Positions 1-9,547 of a stretch of 64,000 nt of DNA are shown here, one piece after another. This stretch comes from Mucilaginibacter gossypii (lineage in GTDB: Bacteria > Bacteroidota > Bacteroidia > Sphingobacteriales > Sphingobacteriaceae). The notes under the pieces were generated by a model, which had not been told where the DNA came from, ran no database searches, and saw only the letters and a list, made by a program, of their open reading frames with translations. The DNA lies in NCBI RefSeq assembly GCF_900100945.1, contig NZ_FNCG01000010.1:180185-244184 (forward strand). The letters are read 5' to 3'. Position 1 is the stretch's first letter; each line of letters starts with the position of its first letter. The translations under genes and the position numbers were made by a program.

Positions 1-1
1 T

Positions 2-784
2 ATAGTAGGGGCTGGTTTTACCAAGGCCGAAGCCTGGCGGTATGCCATGATAGTTCCGGGTGTAATGATGCTGATAATAGCATTCGTATACTGGAAATTT
101 ACCAAAGACACGCCTAACGGTAACTATGATGAAGTAGGTTATGCCAAAACCAACCCATCAAAAACCGATTGGTCGATATTGGCCGACTGGCGTGTTTGGG
201 CACTTACACTGGCTTATGCTATGTGTTTTGGTATGGAGATCACTTTTGATAATGTAGCTTCTCTGCATTTTGTAGATACTTTTCATTTGTCGCAAAGTTC
301 GGCCGGTTTTTGGGCAGGTATTTTTGGCTTCATGAACATTTTTGCCCGTGCATTAGGCGGCATTGTATCTGACAAAGTTGGTGGCAAATTCGGAATGCGG
401 GGCAAGGGCTTATTGCTTGCCGGCGTACTGCTGCTGGAAGGCATTGGTCTTGTTCTGTTTGCAAATTCGGGCAACCTTACAATGGCTATTATTTCCATGC
501 TCTCGTTTGCACTGTTCCTCAAAATGTCAAATGGTGCTACTTATGGTATAGTTCCGTTTATCAATAGTAAAAATGTTGGGATGGTAAGCGGTATAGTAGG
601 TGCAGGCGGTAACCTTGGGGGGATGTTGTTTGGGTTTCTTTTCAAGTCCGAACATATCACTTATATACAGGCATTTACTTACATCGGTATAACTGTTATG
701 GTGATTTCCGTGATTGTGCTGATCACCCGTTTTCAAAAACAGGCTGAAGCTCAAACAGCAGATGAACCTGCTTTGGCTTTATAA
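2..784 (+). CDS. NarK-type nitrate/nitrite MFS transporter, C-terminal part
   Basis: The reading frame is open from the first bases of the window, so the start lies outside it; the first internal ATG is at 47. The visible protein is very hydrophobic with about seven membrane segments and the MFS-like glycine-rich stretch FWAGIFGFMNIFARALGG. A second glycine-rich stretch, GIVGAGGNLGGMLFG, resembles the nitrate signature regions of the NarK/NNP family. It would move nitrate or nitrite across the inner membrane. The neighbours support this: the next two genes on the same strand encode a nitrate reductase and a redox partner. The family call rests on motif style and context; the substrate is inferred. 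Confidence 0.85.
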   Translation: MVGAGFTKAEAWRYAMIVPGVMMLIIAFVYWKFTKDTPNGNYDEVGYAKTNPSKTDWSILADWRVWALTLAYAMCFGMEITFDNVASLHFVDTFHLSQSSAGFWAGIFGFMNIFARALGGIVSDKVGGKFGMRGKGLLLAGVLLLEGIGLVLFANSGNLTMAIISMLSFALFLKMSNGATYGIVPFINSKNVGMVSGIVGAGGNLGGMLFGFLFKSEHITYIQAFTYIGITVMVISVIVLITRFQKQAEAQTADEPALAL

Positions 785-908
785 GCTTAAAGCAAAAGGC
801 CGAAAGCGAAAAGCAGAAGGCTGAATAAATAGAAAAGAAATCATATGAAAGCTTTAGGCTTTAAGCCTTAAGCTTTCGGCTTAAAGAAAAGCTTTTAGCT
901 TAAAAGAA
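785..908. repeat. AAGCTTT/AAGGCTT-rich intergenic repeat with hairpin
   Basis: The 124-base gap between the transporter and the nitrate reductase is made almost wholly of variants of AAGCTTT, AAAGGC and AAGCAGAAGGC. Positions 849-861 and 863-875 are complementary at 12 of 13 bases, so an RNA hairpin is possible. Inverted copies of the same words lie at both ends (785-825 and 860-905). No ORF is plausible here. It may be a dispersed intergenic repeat or an attenuator between two genes of one operon; the sequence alone cannot decide. Confidence 0.55.
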
Positions 909-3900
909 ATGTTGAACAAACGCCCTCAAAATACATTTAAAAGTACTTGCTGCTACTGCGGAGTAGGATGCGGCGTGGTAATTAATAAAGAAAAAAATGG
1001 CAGTATAACGCTTGAGGGTGATAAGGACTATCCTGTAAATAAAGGCATGTTGTGCAGTAAAGGGCTTAACCTGCATTACACAGCTAATGATAAAACCGAC
1101 AGGCTGCTGTACCCTCAAATGCGTTATAACAAAAGCATGCCCCTGCAAAGGGTAAGCTGGGACGACGCATTGGAGCGCACAGCAGCCATTTTTAAAACGT
1201 TCATTGATAAATACGGGCCGGATTCGGTTGCATTTTATGCCTCAGGCCAGTGCCTTACTGAAGAATATTATGTTGTCAATAAGTTAATTAAAGGTTTTAT
1301 TGGCAGTAATAATATAGATACTAATTCGCGTTTGTGTATGAGCAGCGCGGTTGCCGCGTATAAAATTGCTTTAGGCGAGGATACTGTACCTGTTTGTTAT
1401 GACGATATTGAACTGGCCGATTGCTTTTATGTTACCGGAGCTAACCCAGCCTGGTGCCATCCTATTTTATGGCGAAGGGTTGAAGCGCATAAAGCCGCAA
1501 ATCCCGATGTGAAAATCATTGTTGTTGACCCCCGGGTTACGGATACCTGCAGCAATGCCGATCTGCACCTGCAGTTAAACCCGGGTACCGATATCACCCT
1601 TAACCACGCTATTGGCAGGGTATTGATAGAGAATGGGGATATCGATATTGATTTTGTAAACAATCATGCTGATGGTTTTGAGCAGTACAGCAAATTGGTA
1701 TTTGAACGTACCCTTGCTGAATCATCTGCAATTTGCGGTGTAACTGAAAACGACATCCGGCTTGCTGCCAGTTATATAGGCGATGCAAAAGGTTTTATAA
1801 CGATGTGGACAATGGGGCTAAATCAAAGCGCTGTTGGGGTAAATAAAAATTTAAGCCTCCTGAATCTTAATTTGATAACGGGCCATATTGGTAAGCCGGG
1901 ATCTGGCCCATTATCGCTAACGGGGCAACCAAATGCTATGGGCGGGCGCGAAGTGGGAGGGCTTGCTAATCTTTTACCGGCGCATCGTATTTTAACTAAC
2001 CCGGCAGACAGGGCGGAGGTGCAGAAGTTTTGGGGAGGTATAGAGATAGCCGCAAAACCTGGTCTTACCGCAACGGAGATGTTTGAGGCATTAAATGATG
2101 GCCGCCTTAAAGCCATCTGGATCATGTGTACCAACCCCTTAACCAGCTTGCCAAACGTACGCCTTGCCGAAGAGGCTTTGAAAAAAGCAAAGTTTGTAGT
2201 GGTTCAGGAGATTAGTAATAAGCCCGAAACATTGGCTTATGCCGATGTGATCCTCCCCGCAGCAGCCTGGGCCGAAAAGGAGGGTACTATGACCAATTCT
2301 GAAAGGCGGATCAGTTATTTGAGTAAAGTACTTGACCCCCCAGGCGAGGCTATGCCGGATAGCGAGATCATTTGCCGTTTTGCTCAAAAAATGGGGTATA
2401 AAGGCTTCGACTTCAAAAATGCCGCAGAAATTTATACCGAGCATGCTAAACTAACAGGGAAAACCAATATTGATATCAGCGGGCTCACGCACGAAACCAT
2501 CATACAACAACGATCAATACAATGGCCTTATAAAAAACGTAATGCGATACCAGGGACACCTCGCTTGTTTACCGACAAGCAATTTTATACCGAAACACGT
2601 AACGCTAAGATAAGCGCGGTACCGGATGCGCATACCAGCGAGGTTCCTGACGGCGACTATCCTTTTATTCTCACTACCGGCCGTATCCGCGATCAATGGC
2701 ATACCATGAGCAAAACCGGTAAGGTGAATAAGCTTAATCAGCATATTAAAGAGTCATTTATCGAAATCAATCCTGTTGATGCTGAAGCTTTGGAGATCAG
2801 GGAAGGCGATGTTACTATTATCACATCCCGGAGGGGTGAAGTGCGGGTAAAAGCCCGGATTACCGAACAGATAAAACAGGGTGTTGTTTTTGTGCCGATG
2901 CATTGGGGCAAGATACTAAACAATGATCTCCACCGCATTAACAATGTTACTAATGACGCACTTGATCCGATATCAAAAGAGCCGGATTTTAAGTATTGCG
3001 CAGTAAAGATTCAAAAGTATAAAAAGCCTTTTCAAAGAATTGTGGTTGTTGGCGCCGGTGCCGGTGCGCACGGCTTCGTGCGGTCATACCGGGAGTTGAA
3101 CAAAGATGATGAGATCATCATTTTTAGCAAAGAAGATCATCCTTTTTACAACCGCGTTATGCTGCCAGATTATATCAGCGGCGAGCAACGCTGGGAGCAA
3201 CTGGTAAAAATGACGGATGAGGAAGAACCCGAACTTAAAATAAGGTTATTACGTGGCGTAAGTGTCGAGAAAATAGACCGTGTTAACAAATATGTGCTGG
3301 ATAGCCGGGGTGTAAAAACTTATTACGATGTATTGCTGCTGGCTACCGGCAGCCGGGCGGCAATTCCTAAAAACGTTCCATCGTTGACAGGGATCTTCAG
3401 TATGCGTAGCCGCAATGATGCTGATAACTTTAAAAAGCATGTTCCCAAAAATGGTCACGTAGTAATAGTCGGAGGTGGTTTATTGGGATTGGAGATGGCG
3501 GCTTCCTTGCGTGAAATAGGGATTACTATCACCATTATTCAACGTACATCAAGATTTTTAAACCGCCAGTTGGATGAGTTGGGCAGCAGGCTCTTGCACG
3601 AAGAAATGGTTGATCAAGGTTGCGACATTTTCTATGATGATGAAGTGCAGTTGTTTTATGGGCGTAGTAAGCTTACCGGCATCGGCTTAAAAAGCGGACG
3701 GAAAATAGATTGCGATGCCATGATTCTTGCCATTGGTACTACGCCAAATCTTGAAATAGCAAAAGATTGCGGCCTTGAAATTAAGCGCGGCGTAATTGTA
3801 AACGAACGTTTGCTTACCAGCGATCCGAGCATATACGCCATTGGCGAAATAGCAGAGTTTAACGGCACATTATATGGTATAACCGCTGCTGCGGAACAAC

Positions 3901-4424
3901 AAGCTGCTGTAGTTGCAGGCTATATGAACGGCGACATAGCCAGTTATTACAAGGGCAGCCTGTTTATGAATATCATCAAAATTCATGGCTTTGATTTGTG
4001 CAGTATCGGTTTATCTGATTGCCCGAATGAAAAAGACTATGAAGAAATAGTGTTTATAGATAAGGCAAAGCGTTATTATAAAAAATGCATTATTCACCAG
4101 GACAGGTTGGTGGGCACCATTTTAATTGGAGATAAAGGCGAGTTTCAGGAATTCAGAGAGCTGATAGCAAACAAAACCGAGCTTAGCGATAAGCGCCTTA
4201 AACTGCTTCGCAGCGGTAAAACAGCCGAGCCTGTTTTAGGCAAACTGGTTTGTAGTTGTAATAATGTGGGTGCCGATAATATACGTAATAAAGTAGCCGG
4301 CGGCTGCACGCAACTGGCCGATGTTTGCAGCCAAACCGGAGCCGGAACTGGCTGCGGATCATGTAGGCCCGAAGTAAAACGCCTCTTGGAAGAAGTACTT
4401 GAGCAACAATTATTAAAAGCTTAA
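909..4424 (+). CDS. Assimilatory nitrate reductase fused to FAD/NAD(P)H reductase and BFD-like domain
   Basis: This 1171-residue protein joins three redox modules. Residues 1-700 are a molybdopterin oxidoreductase with an N-terminal [4Fe-4S] motif (C14, C17, C21, C49) and a C-terminal MGD-binding part (about 620-700). Residues 708-1060 are a FAD-dependent pyridine nucleotide reductase with two Rossmann motifs, VVVGAGAGAHG (about 710) and VIVGGGLLGLEMA (about 851). Residues 1113-1160 are a BFD-like [2Fe-2S] domain with C-S-C and C-G-S-C pairs. It therefore carries its own electron supply from NAD(P)H to the Mo centre and would reduce nitrate to nitrite in the cytoplasm. Separate NasA/NasC and NasB-like subunits do this job elsewhere. 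No Tat signal is seen, which fits an assimilatory enzyme. The next gene starts 4 bases after the stop. Confidence 0.9.
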   Translation: MLNKRPQNTFKSTCCYCGVGCGVVINKEKNGSITLEGDKDYPVNKGMLCSKGLNLHYTANDKTDRLLYPQMRYNKSMPLQRVSWDDALERTAAIFKTFIDKYGPDSVAFYASGQCLTEEYYVVNKLIKGFIGSNNIDTNSRLCMSSAVAAYKIALGEDTVPVCYDDIELADCFYVTGANPAWCHPILWRRVEAHKAANPDVKIIVVDPRVTDTCSNADLHLQLNPGTDITLNHAIGRVLIENGDIDIDFVNNHADGFEQYSKLVFERTLAESSAICGVTENDIRLAASYIGDAKGFITMWTMGLNQSAVGVNKNLSLLNLNLITGHIGKPGSGPLSLTGQPNAMGGREVGGLANLLPAHRILTNPADRAEVQKFWGGIEIAAKPGLTATEMFEALNDGRLKAIWIMCTNPLTSLPNVRLAEEALKKAKFVVVQEISNKPETLAYADVILPAAAWAEKEGTMTNSERRISYLSKVLDPPGEAMPDSEIICRFAQKMGYKGFDFKNAAEIYTEHAKLTGKTNIDISGLTHETIIQQRSIQWPYKKRNAIPGTPRLFTDKQFYTETRNAKISAVPDAHTSEVPDGDYPFILTTGRIRDQWHTMSKTGKVNKLNQHIKESFIEINPVDAEALEIREGDVTIITSRRGEVRVKARITEQIKQGVVFVPMHWGKILNNDLHRINNVTNDALDPISKEPDFKYCAVKIQKYKKPFQRIVVVGAGAGAHGFVRSYRELNKDDEIIIFSKEDHPFYNRVMLPDYISGEQRWEQLVKMTDEEEPELKIRLLRGVSVEKIDRVNKYVLDSRGVKTYYDVLLLATGSRAAIPKNVPSLTGIFSMRSRNDADNFKKHVPKNGHVVIVGGGLLGLEMAASLREIGITITIIQRTSRFLNRQLDELGSRLLHEEMVDQGCDIFYDDEVQLFYGRSKLTGIGLKSGRKIDCDAMILAIGTTPNLEIAKDCGLEIKRGVIVNERLLTSDPSIYAIGEIAEFNGTLYGITAAAEQQAAVVAGYMNGDIASYYKGSLFMNIIKIHGFDLCSIGLSDCPNEKDYEEIVFIDKAKRYYKKCIIHQDRLVGTILIGDKGEFQEFRELIANKTELSDKRLKLLRSGKTAEPVLGKLVCSCNNVGADNIRNKVAGGCTQLADVCSQTGAGTGCGSCRPEVKRLLEEVLEQQLLKA

Positions 4425-4428
4425 ACCA

Positions 4429-5871
4429 ATGGATAATAAGCAACTAATTAAGATAAATTTGCCCGGCGGTGTAGCCTCTGCCGGTGATTTTTACGAGATG
4501 CTCATCATCGCGCAAAATGCTGGTGCTAAAAAGGTCCGTTTTGGCAACCGGCAGCAATTGTATTTTGAAATTGAAGAAGCACAGTTGGAGGATCTGGAAT
4601 TTGATATGCTTAGTGCCGGTATTGACCATGAAGTTAACCAGGATACTTATCCCAACATCACCAGTTCGTACATAGCTGATGGTATTTTTAACCAGGAGAA
4701 CTGGCTCAAAGAAGGTGTTTATAAAGACATTTTCGACCTGTTTGATTATCAGCCCGAACTGAAAATAAACCTGGTTGACAGCAATCAAACTTTTGCTTCG
4801 TTTTTTACAGGTAACCTTAATTTTATTTCTTCGCCGGTAAGTAATTACTGGTACTTGTATATCAGGTTTCCTAAAACTAACATCTTGTATTGCTGGCCTG
4901 TTTTGGTTTATTCGGATGATATTCCCGCCATTGGCAAAGCAATACAACAGGTTATATTTGCCAACAAAAAGCTGTTTTACGATCAGGTTGAAATCAATCC
5001 CGATAAGCTTTATCAATTAGTTACTGCCGGTTACCAATTTGTAATCCAGGAAATTGATCAACCGCTTATTATTCCCGAATTTCAACTACCCTATTATGAA
5101 GGTTTTAACAAACAGGGTAATAAATACTGGCTGGGTATTTACAGGCGCCACGAGCTTTTTGATATTGAGTTTTTGAAAGAAATCTGCAACCTGTGTATGC
5201 AAACCAGGGTTGGACAATTGTATTTTAGCCCGTGGAAATCCTTACTCATTAAAAATATCGAGGCAAAGCACAGGCCGTTATGGGGTAACCTGTTTAATAA
5301 ATACCGGGTAAACATCAGGCATGCTTCAAATGAGCTTAACTGGCAGGTTGAAGACCTTTGCAATCCCTGCCTCGAGCTTAAGCAGCAATTGGTAAGCGAA
5401 TTTGAAGAGGCAGATTTGCGAACATATGGACTTAGCTTTGCCATAAAGCGGTCGCCTAAATCGGGGATTTATGGCTCAATTATGATCCGCGAGCGGATGC
5501 CCGATGAATTTGAAATTGTGCATACCCGCGATTTTAACCACAATACCCGCGAATTTGTGATTTACAAACAAGGTGTTGCCAAAGCAGATTTAAGCAGGCA
5601 CCTGACAGCGCTTTGCGATATGTTTTATGAACAACAAATCAATAACCTATCACCATTGCCGGTAAGCAAAACCAATACTGAAATTAAATCACCCAATCAA
5701 AAAACGGTTCATCAATGTAAAAGCTGTTTCACTATTTATGACGAGTTGTATGGAGATATCTTTAATAATATAGAACCCGGAATGCCTTTTGAAAATTTAA
5801 GCGACTATGAATGCCCAACCTGCGGCGCCGAAAAGGAGAACTTTGCAGAACTGATGTATCAAGCCGATTAA
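4429..5871 (+). CDS. Sulfite/nitrite-reductase-like protein with C-terminal rubredoxin domain
   Basis: The N-terminal about 400 residues resemble paired NiR/SiR ferredoxin-like half domains: an early KKVRFGNRQQLYFE stretch, and RVGQLYFSPWKSLLI, which is like the TPWR region of CobG and nitrite reductases. However, the C-x5-C...C-x3-C siroheme/[4Fe-4S] ligand set of these enzymes is absent; only CNLC and CNPC pairs occur. The last about 50 residues are a rubredoxin, with CKSC and CPTC iron ligands. It probably passes electrons in nitrate or nitrite reduction rather than carrying siroheme itself; this role is inferred. The start is 4 bases after the nitrate reductase stop, so the two are co-transcribed and probably co-translated. 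A strong terminator follows. Confidence 0.75.
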   Translation: MDNKQLIKINLPGGVASAGDFYEMLIIAQNAGAKKVRFGNRQQLYFEIEEAQLEDLEFDMLSAGIDHEVNQDTYPNITSSYIADGIFNQENWLKEGVYKDIFDLFDYQPELKINLVDSNQTFASFFTGNLNFISSPVSNYWYLYIRFPKTNILYCWPVLVYSDDIPAIGKAIQQVIFANKKLFYDQVEINPDKLYQLVTAGYQFVIQEIDQPLIIPEFQLPYYEGFNKQGNKYWLGIYRRHELFDIEFLKEICNLCMQTRVGQLYFSPWKSLLIKNIEAKHRPLWGNLFNKYRVNIRHASNELNWQVEDLCNPCLELKQQLVSEFEEADLRTYGLSFAIKRSPKSGIYGSIMIRERMPDEFEIVHTRDFNHNTREFVIYKQGVAKADLSRHLTALCDMFYEQQINNLSPLPVSKTNTEIKSPNQKTVHQCKSCFTIYDELYGDIFNNIEPGMPFENLSDYECPTCGAEKENFAELMYQAD

Positions 5872-5893
5872 TCGTTTTTAAATAAATTAATTA

Positions 5894-5938
5894 AAAAAAA
5901 TCAGCCTGTTTGCTTATTGTAAACAGGCTGATTTTTTT
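5894..5938. terminator. Bidirectional intrinsic terminator
   Basis: A perfect 18-bp stem (5894-5911 with 5921-5938) and a 9-base loop, with A-runs on one side and T-runs on the other. It lies between two convergent genes, 23 bases after the rubredoxin-protein stop and 20 bases beyond the stop of the DUF1080 gene, and can serve both. Confidence 0.95.
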
Positions 5939-5958
5939 AATAATATACCTTCGGTAAT

Positions 5959-6936
5959 TTATTTTGCCGGAGTAATGATAATGTTTCTGTAATCGATAGG
6001 TCCGTGATCCCCCTGAATCAGCAGCGGCCCTGGTTCGCCTTCTTTACTGTCGATAGCCCCGCCGGTAATGCCCGGAATCTCCTGCTGGCATATCACCATG
6101 GTGCCATTGGCTACGATGGTAACTAAACGCCCTACCAGTGTAATATCATATGATTGCCATTCCCCGGCATTTTTTGCCATCATTTTATTAGGCGGCAGGA
6201 AACCGTAAATAGCGCTAAACTGGTTATTGATAGGTTCAGGCTCACCGGTTTTAGTGTCGATAACCTGTACCTCATAGCGCCCTCTCAGGTAAACGCCGCT
6301 GTTGCTGCCTTTTTGATAGCGAAATTCGATGTGTAATTTAAAATCGCTGAATTTTTGATCGGTAATAAGGTTTGCGCCGGAGTGCTTGCTTCTCAATATG
6401 CCCGATTCTACTACCCATTGGTTTTTGCCGTCAGTATGCCAGCCTTTGGTGTCTTTACCGTTGAACAGTTTAACAGGTTTGCCCCAAACAGGTGCCTTTG
6501 CCCTTGTCATTGATGGAGCTCTGACACCTGTAAAATGATAAGTAACCCCATCTGAATATACCATTGTTCCGGTTAATTCTTCGCCCTTAACCTCAAATTC
6601 AAAATCCATGTTCCGGTTTCCCTCTTCCCATTGCAGCGGGATAGAAAAGCTGTATTTGCCGTCATGTGGTTTTACTTCTGATATTGGTCGCGCACTTCCG
6701 AAAGCATAGGTAAAACGGCCAACCAGGGTATGTGTGCCTGATTTTTGAACTTCCAGCCAGGACGGAAGGCTTTTGCCACCTTTATCAATAGTTATATCCC
6801 ATCGGCCGATAACGGCAGGATCCTTTGCCTGTTGAGCTTTGGCTCCCGAAATTATTAAAAGCAGCAATCCCGCGATAAGCTGTATGCGGATGAATCTGCT
6901 ATTTGAGTTCTTTTTAATAGTAGTTTGGTTTCTCAT
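5959..6936 (-). CDS. Secreted DUF1080 (3-keto-disaccharide hydrolase-like) protein
   Basis: The 325-residue protein begins with a charged stretch, then a hydrophobic signal segment ending near ISGAKAQ. Residues about 153-325 form a DUF1080 domain: LFNGKDTKGWH, QWVVESGILR, FKLHIEFRY, GSNSGVYLRGRYEVQV. This family has a concanavalin-like fold, and some members hydrolyse 3-keto-glycosides. Residues 35-145 form an extra beta-rich part seen in many Bacteroidota members. It is exported, probably periplasmic. It stands alone and shares its terminator with the nitrate operon on the other strand. The family is clear; the substrate is unknown. Confidence 0.88.
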   Translation of the reverse strand: MRNQTTIKKNSNSRFIRIQLIAGLLLLIISGAKAQQAKDPAVIGRWDITIDKGGKSLPSWLEVQKSGTHTLVGRFTYAFGSARPISEVKPHDGKYSFSIPLQWEEGNRNMDFEFEVKGEELTGTMVYSDGVTYHFTGVRAPSMTRAKAPVWGKPVKLFNGKDTKGWHTDGKNQWVVESGILRSKHSGANLITDQKFSDFKLHIEFRYQKGSNSGVYLRGRYEVQVIDTKTGEPEPINNQFSAIYGFLPPNKMMAKNAGEWQSYDITLVGRLVTIVANGTMVICQQEIPGITGGAIDSKEGEPGPLLIQGDHGPIDYRNIIITPAK

Positions 6937-7097
6937 AATTTTTAAATCTACAAACTATCATTCAATATTTTATTACACGGTTATTTTTTTGCAACAACCA
7001 TGCAGCGATCATTTTCTTAAAGTTTAGTTAACATTAGTAATGTAGGTTTGTGATATCAAATGATAGAAATTGCCGATACTATTTTTGCTTTCACGAA

Positions 7098-7280
7098 TCA
7101 GAGAGGACGATCATTCGGCTTTTGATCTGCTGTTTGAGCGTCACCTTTAACAGCATTAAACATAGTAAGGTTTGGGGCTGGATTACCCGCAACAACTACT
7201 GCCGACCAGGCATCATTGCGCGCTAAGCGAGTGGTACCTTGCCAAAACAGCGCTTTATGGACACCTTTTACACTCAACAA
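7098..7280 (-). pseudogene. Unrecognised 60-codon frame, possible gene remnant
   Basis: The frame encodes about 60 residues of mixed composition without hydrophobic bias (for example VHKALFWQGTTRLARND), unlike a random AT-rich frame. No family is recognised. It lies in a 400-base gap with no partner and no visible promoter. It could be a small unknown gene, the decayed end of a lost gene, or chance. Confidence 0.25.
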
Positions 7281-7298
7281 ACGATTGGCAAAGATTAA

Positions 7299-7331
7299 GA
7301 AACCAACTATCCTGAAAAGGTGGTTGGTTTC
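7299..7331 (-). terminator. Likely terminator of DUF1003 gene
   Basis: A 9-bp perfect stem GAAACCAAC/GTTGGTTTC (7299-7307 with 7323-7331) with a 15-base loop, 20 bases past the DUF1003 stop. A modest T-rich tail follows in the minus direction. The stem is GC-poor, so termination strength is uncertain. Confidence 0.5.
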
Positions 7332-7350
7332 ATGTTTGTGAGATTATGGA

Positions 7351-7767
7351 TTATTCTTTATCCATTTTTTCAAGCAATGCCAGGATCCTGTCAAGCTTGT
7401 CTACTTCAATGGCGTTTAAGCGCAGTTGTAATTCTTCAATTTCTTTTTTTGCTTCCACATTGGTTCGGAAATCCTCATTGGCCTGGGCGCGGTCACGTTC
7501 ATTTTGGCGGTTCTGTGCCATCATGATAATCGGGGCTGCGTATGCCGCCTGGGTTGAAAACAACAAGTTTAATAAAATGTATGGGTAGGGGTCCCAATGA
7601 CCAATAAAGGCCACTACGTTTAGCGCCATCCACAACGCAACAATTAAGGTTTGAATGATGATGAACCGCCATGAACCCATGCCGGCCGCTACAGAGTCGG
7701 CCAATCGCTGCCCAAAGTTCATAGAATCGATATGCCTTTGATACCAGTTTTTTTTATTGTTTGCCAT
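7351..7767 (-). CDS. DUF1003 family membrane protein
   Basis: At 138 residues it has the usual size for the family. It has the typical layout: a hydrophilic start with RLADSVAAGMGSWRFI, a first membrane helix, the WDPYPYILLNLLFSTQAAYAAP signature, a second helix region, then a charged coiled-coil tail rich in Q/E/R (about 85-138). The function of DUF1003 proteins is not established; they are inner-membrane proteins with a cytoplasmic coiled coil. It is a single gene with its own terminator. Confidence 0.92.
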   Translation of the reverse strand: MANNKKNWYQRHIDSMNFGQRLADSVAAGMGSWRFIIIQTLIVALWMALNVVAFIGHWDPYPYILLNLLFSTQAAYAAPIIMMAQNRQNERDRAQANEDFRTNVEAKKEIEELQLRLNAIEVDKLDRILALLEKMDKE

Positions 7768-7941
7768 TTTTTAGGAATTAAGCTTTGGGTAATAAATATA
7801 TAAATTTAATTGCTGTGGCTGCTTATTGGGCTGAAGTCCTTAGGGTATGAGCAAGAAATTCATTTTGATTCGAATACTGCGTTAATCAAATATTTCTACC
7901 CATAGCCTTCAAATCTCTGTAACTTTAAGATACATGTCACT

Positions 7942-9456
7942 ATGTTATATAGCTTTGAACATACCTCAACACCCCAATACTGGCTCAGCCGCTTTGTGAT
8001 TCTTCGCCTGCTGGGTGCGGTTTACGCGGTGGCGTTCCTTGTGGCTATAACCCAGGTGCTGCCATTAATCGGCTCAAATGGCTTATTACCGGTTGATCAT
8101 TATTTGCATCAGGTAAGTATAGCACTGGGTTCAAAAGGAGCAGGGTTTATGCGGCTGCCTTCAGTGTTTTGGTTTTGGCATTCAGATCAGGCATTACTGC
8201 TTGTTTCATGGACAGGTTTAATTTTATCCCTGATTGTTGTGGCCGGTTATGCCAACGCGTTTTTAATGGGGGTATTGTGGGTATTGTATCTATCATTGGT
8301 ACATGTTGGGCAGGACTGGTATGGTTATGGCTGGGAAATCCAACTTACAGAAACGGGCTTTCTTGCTATATTTTTATGCCCTTTGCTGGATATGCGGCCT
8401 TTTCCCAAACGTCCGCCGCCTTTGCTGGTTATCATCCTGTTTCGCTGGCTCATCTTCCGGATCATGTTTGGTGCTGGAATGATCAAATATCGTGGCGATG
8501 CTGTGTGGCGCAATGGAACTGCATTGTATTATTATTTTGAAACCCAGCCAATACCGGGACCGTTTAGCCGCTGGTTTCACTTTCTGCCACATTCGTTATT
8601 GCGGCTTGGTGTTTGGTTCAATTGGCTGGCCGAACTATTGGCACCCTGGTTTGTTTTTGGCCCGCGGATATTCAGACACATCGCTGGTAGTGTTATTATT
8701 TTGTTTCAATTTGCAATCATCCTGAGCGGGAACCTTTCTTTTTTGAATTGGCTTACCATTGTGCCTGCGCTGGCTTGCCTTGATGATGGTTTTTGGGCTA
8801 AGCTTTTGCCGGGTGTACTTGTACGCAAAGCTGCGAAGGCCGAAGAGCAAGCTGAAGTTTCGCAGCCTATGCAGTACACCGCACTGATAGTAACTTGTAT
8901 AGTAGGATTGCTAAGCTTCCAACCCGCGTTTAACCTCCTGTCGCCCAAACAAATTATGAATACCTCATTTGATCCACTGGAGCTTGTAAATACCTATGGT
9001 GCATTCGGCAGCGTGGGACAGGAACGTTTTAATGTAGTTTTTGAAGGAACAAGAGACCTCAATCCCGATAGTGCAAACTGGAAAGTTTATCCTTATAAAG
9101 GCTTGCCGGTAGCACCTGACCAGTCTCCCCGGCAGGTGGCGCCGTACCAATTAAGACTGGACTGGCAGATGTGGTTTGCCGCAATGTCCACAGCCGATCA
9201 GTACCCCTGGACATATCATCTGGCCTGGAAACTATTGCATAATGACCCGGGGGTAGTTGGTTTATTTGCCAGAAATCCCTTCCCGGGAAAACCACCGCGT
9301 TATATTCGTGCTGTTATTTACCGTTACCGTTTTTCCCGTCCCACGCCTGGTAGCGGCCCTTACTGGGAACGGGAAAAGTTAGGATTATGGTTACCCGTGC
9401 TTTCCGTGCAAAACCCGCAATTTGTTGCTTATCTGAAAGGTCAGGGCTGGCTATAA
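7942..9456 (+). CDS. Lipase maturation factor (LMF1)-like membrane protein
   Basis: The 504-residue protein has about eight to ten membrane helices and family motifs such as YWLSRFVILRLLGAVY at the start, FRIMFGAGMIKYRG in the middle and a C-terminal globular part with NTYGAFGSVGQERF. These match bacterial homologues of the eukaryotic ER lipase maturation factor. The role in bacteria is not known; folding or export of secreted enzymes is one idea. A TAACTTTA sequence at 7920-7927 is a 7-of-8 match to the Bacteroidota -7 box, a short distance before the ATG. Confidence 0.88.
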   Translation: MLYSFEHTSTPQYWLSRFVILRLLGAVYAVAFLVAITQVLPLIGSNGLLPVDHYLHQVSIALGSKGAGFMRLPSVFWFWHSDQALLLVSWTGLILSLIVVAGYANAFLMGVLWVLYLSLVHVGQDWYGYGWEIQLTETGFLAIFLCPLLDMRPFPKRPPPLLVIILFRWLIFRIMFGAGMIKYRGDAVWRNGTALYYYFETQPIPGPFSRWFHFLPHSLLRLGVWFNWLAELLAPWFVFGPRIFRHIAGSVIILFQFAIILSGNLSFLNWLTIVPALACLDDGFWAKLLPGVLVRKAAKAEEQAEVSQPMQYTALIVTCIVGLLSFQPAFNLLSPKQIMNTSFDPLELVNTYGAFGSVGQERFNVVFEGTRDLNPDSANWKVYPYKGLPVAPDQSPRQVAPYQLRLDWQMWFAAMSTADQYPWTYHLAWKLLHNDPGVVGLFARNPFPGKPPRYIRAVIYRYRFSRPTPGSGPYWEREKLGLWLPVLSVQNPQFVAYLKGQGWL

Positions 9457-9547
9457 ACTACGGTTAATCAGGCTCAATTTCAATTGAAATCAACCACCTG
9501 CGTCAATAACTGTTTTTAAATTTTATTTTCGCGAAAATATTTTCTTA

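Larger units (their letters stand above)
6937..7350. other. Intergenic stretch with a possible gene stump
   Basis: The first about 120 bases are AT-rich and would hold the promoter of the DUF1080 gene. A minus-strand frame at 7098-7280 (60 codons, listed separately) has codon use like the neighbours but no known domain. A short hairpin at 7299-7331 lies past the DUF1003 gene. Nothing else is recognised. Confidence 0.5.

Noticed and set aside
4444..5016. 190-codon minus-strand frame inside the rubredoxin-protein gene
   Set aside because: It lies wholly antisense to a clear gene; its Val/Ile/Tyr-rich composition is that of a shadow frame and it has no family features.
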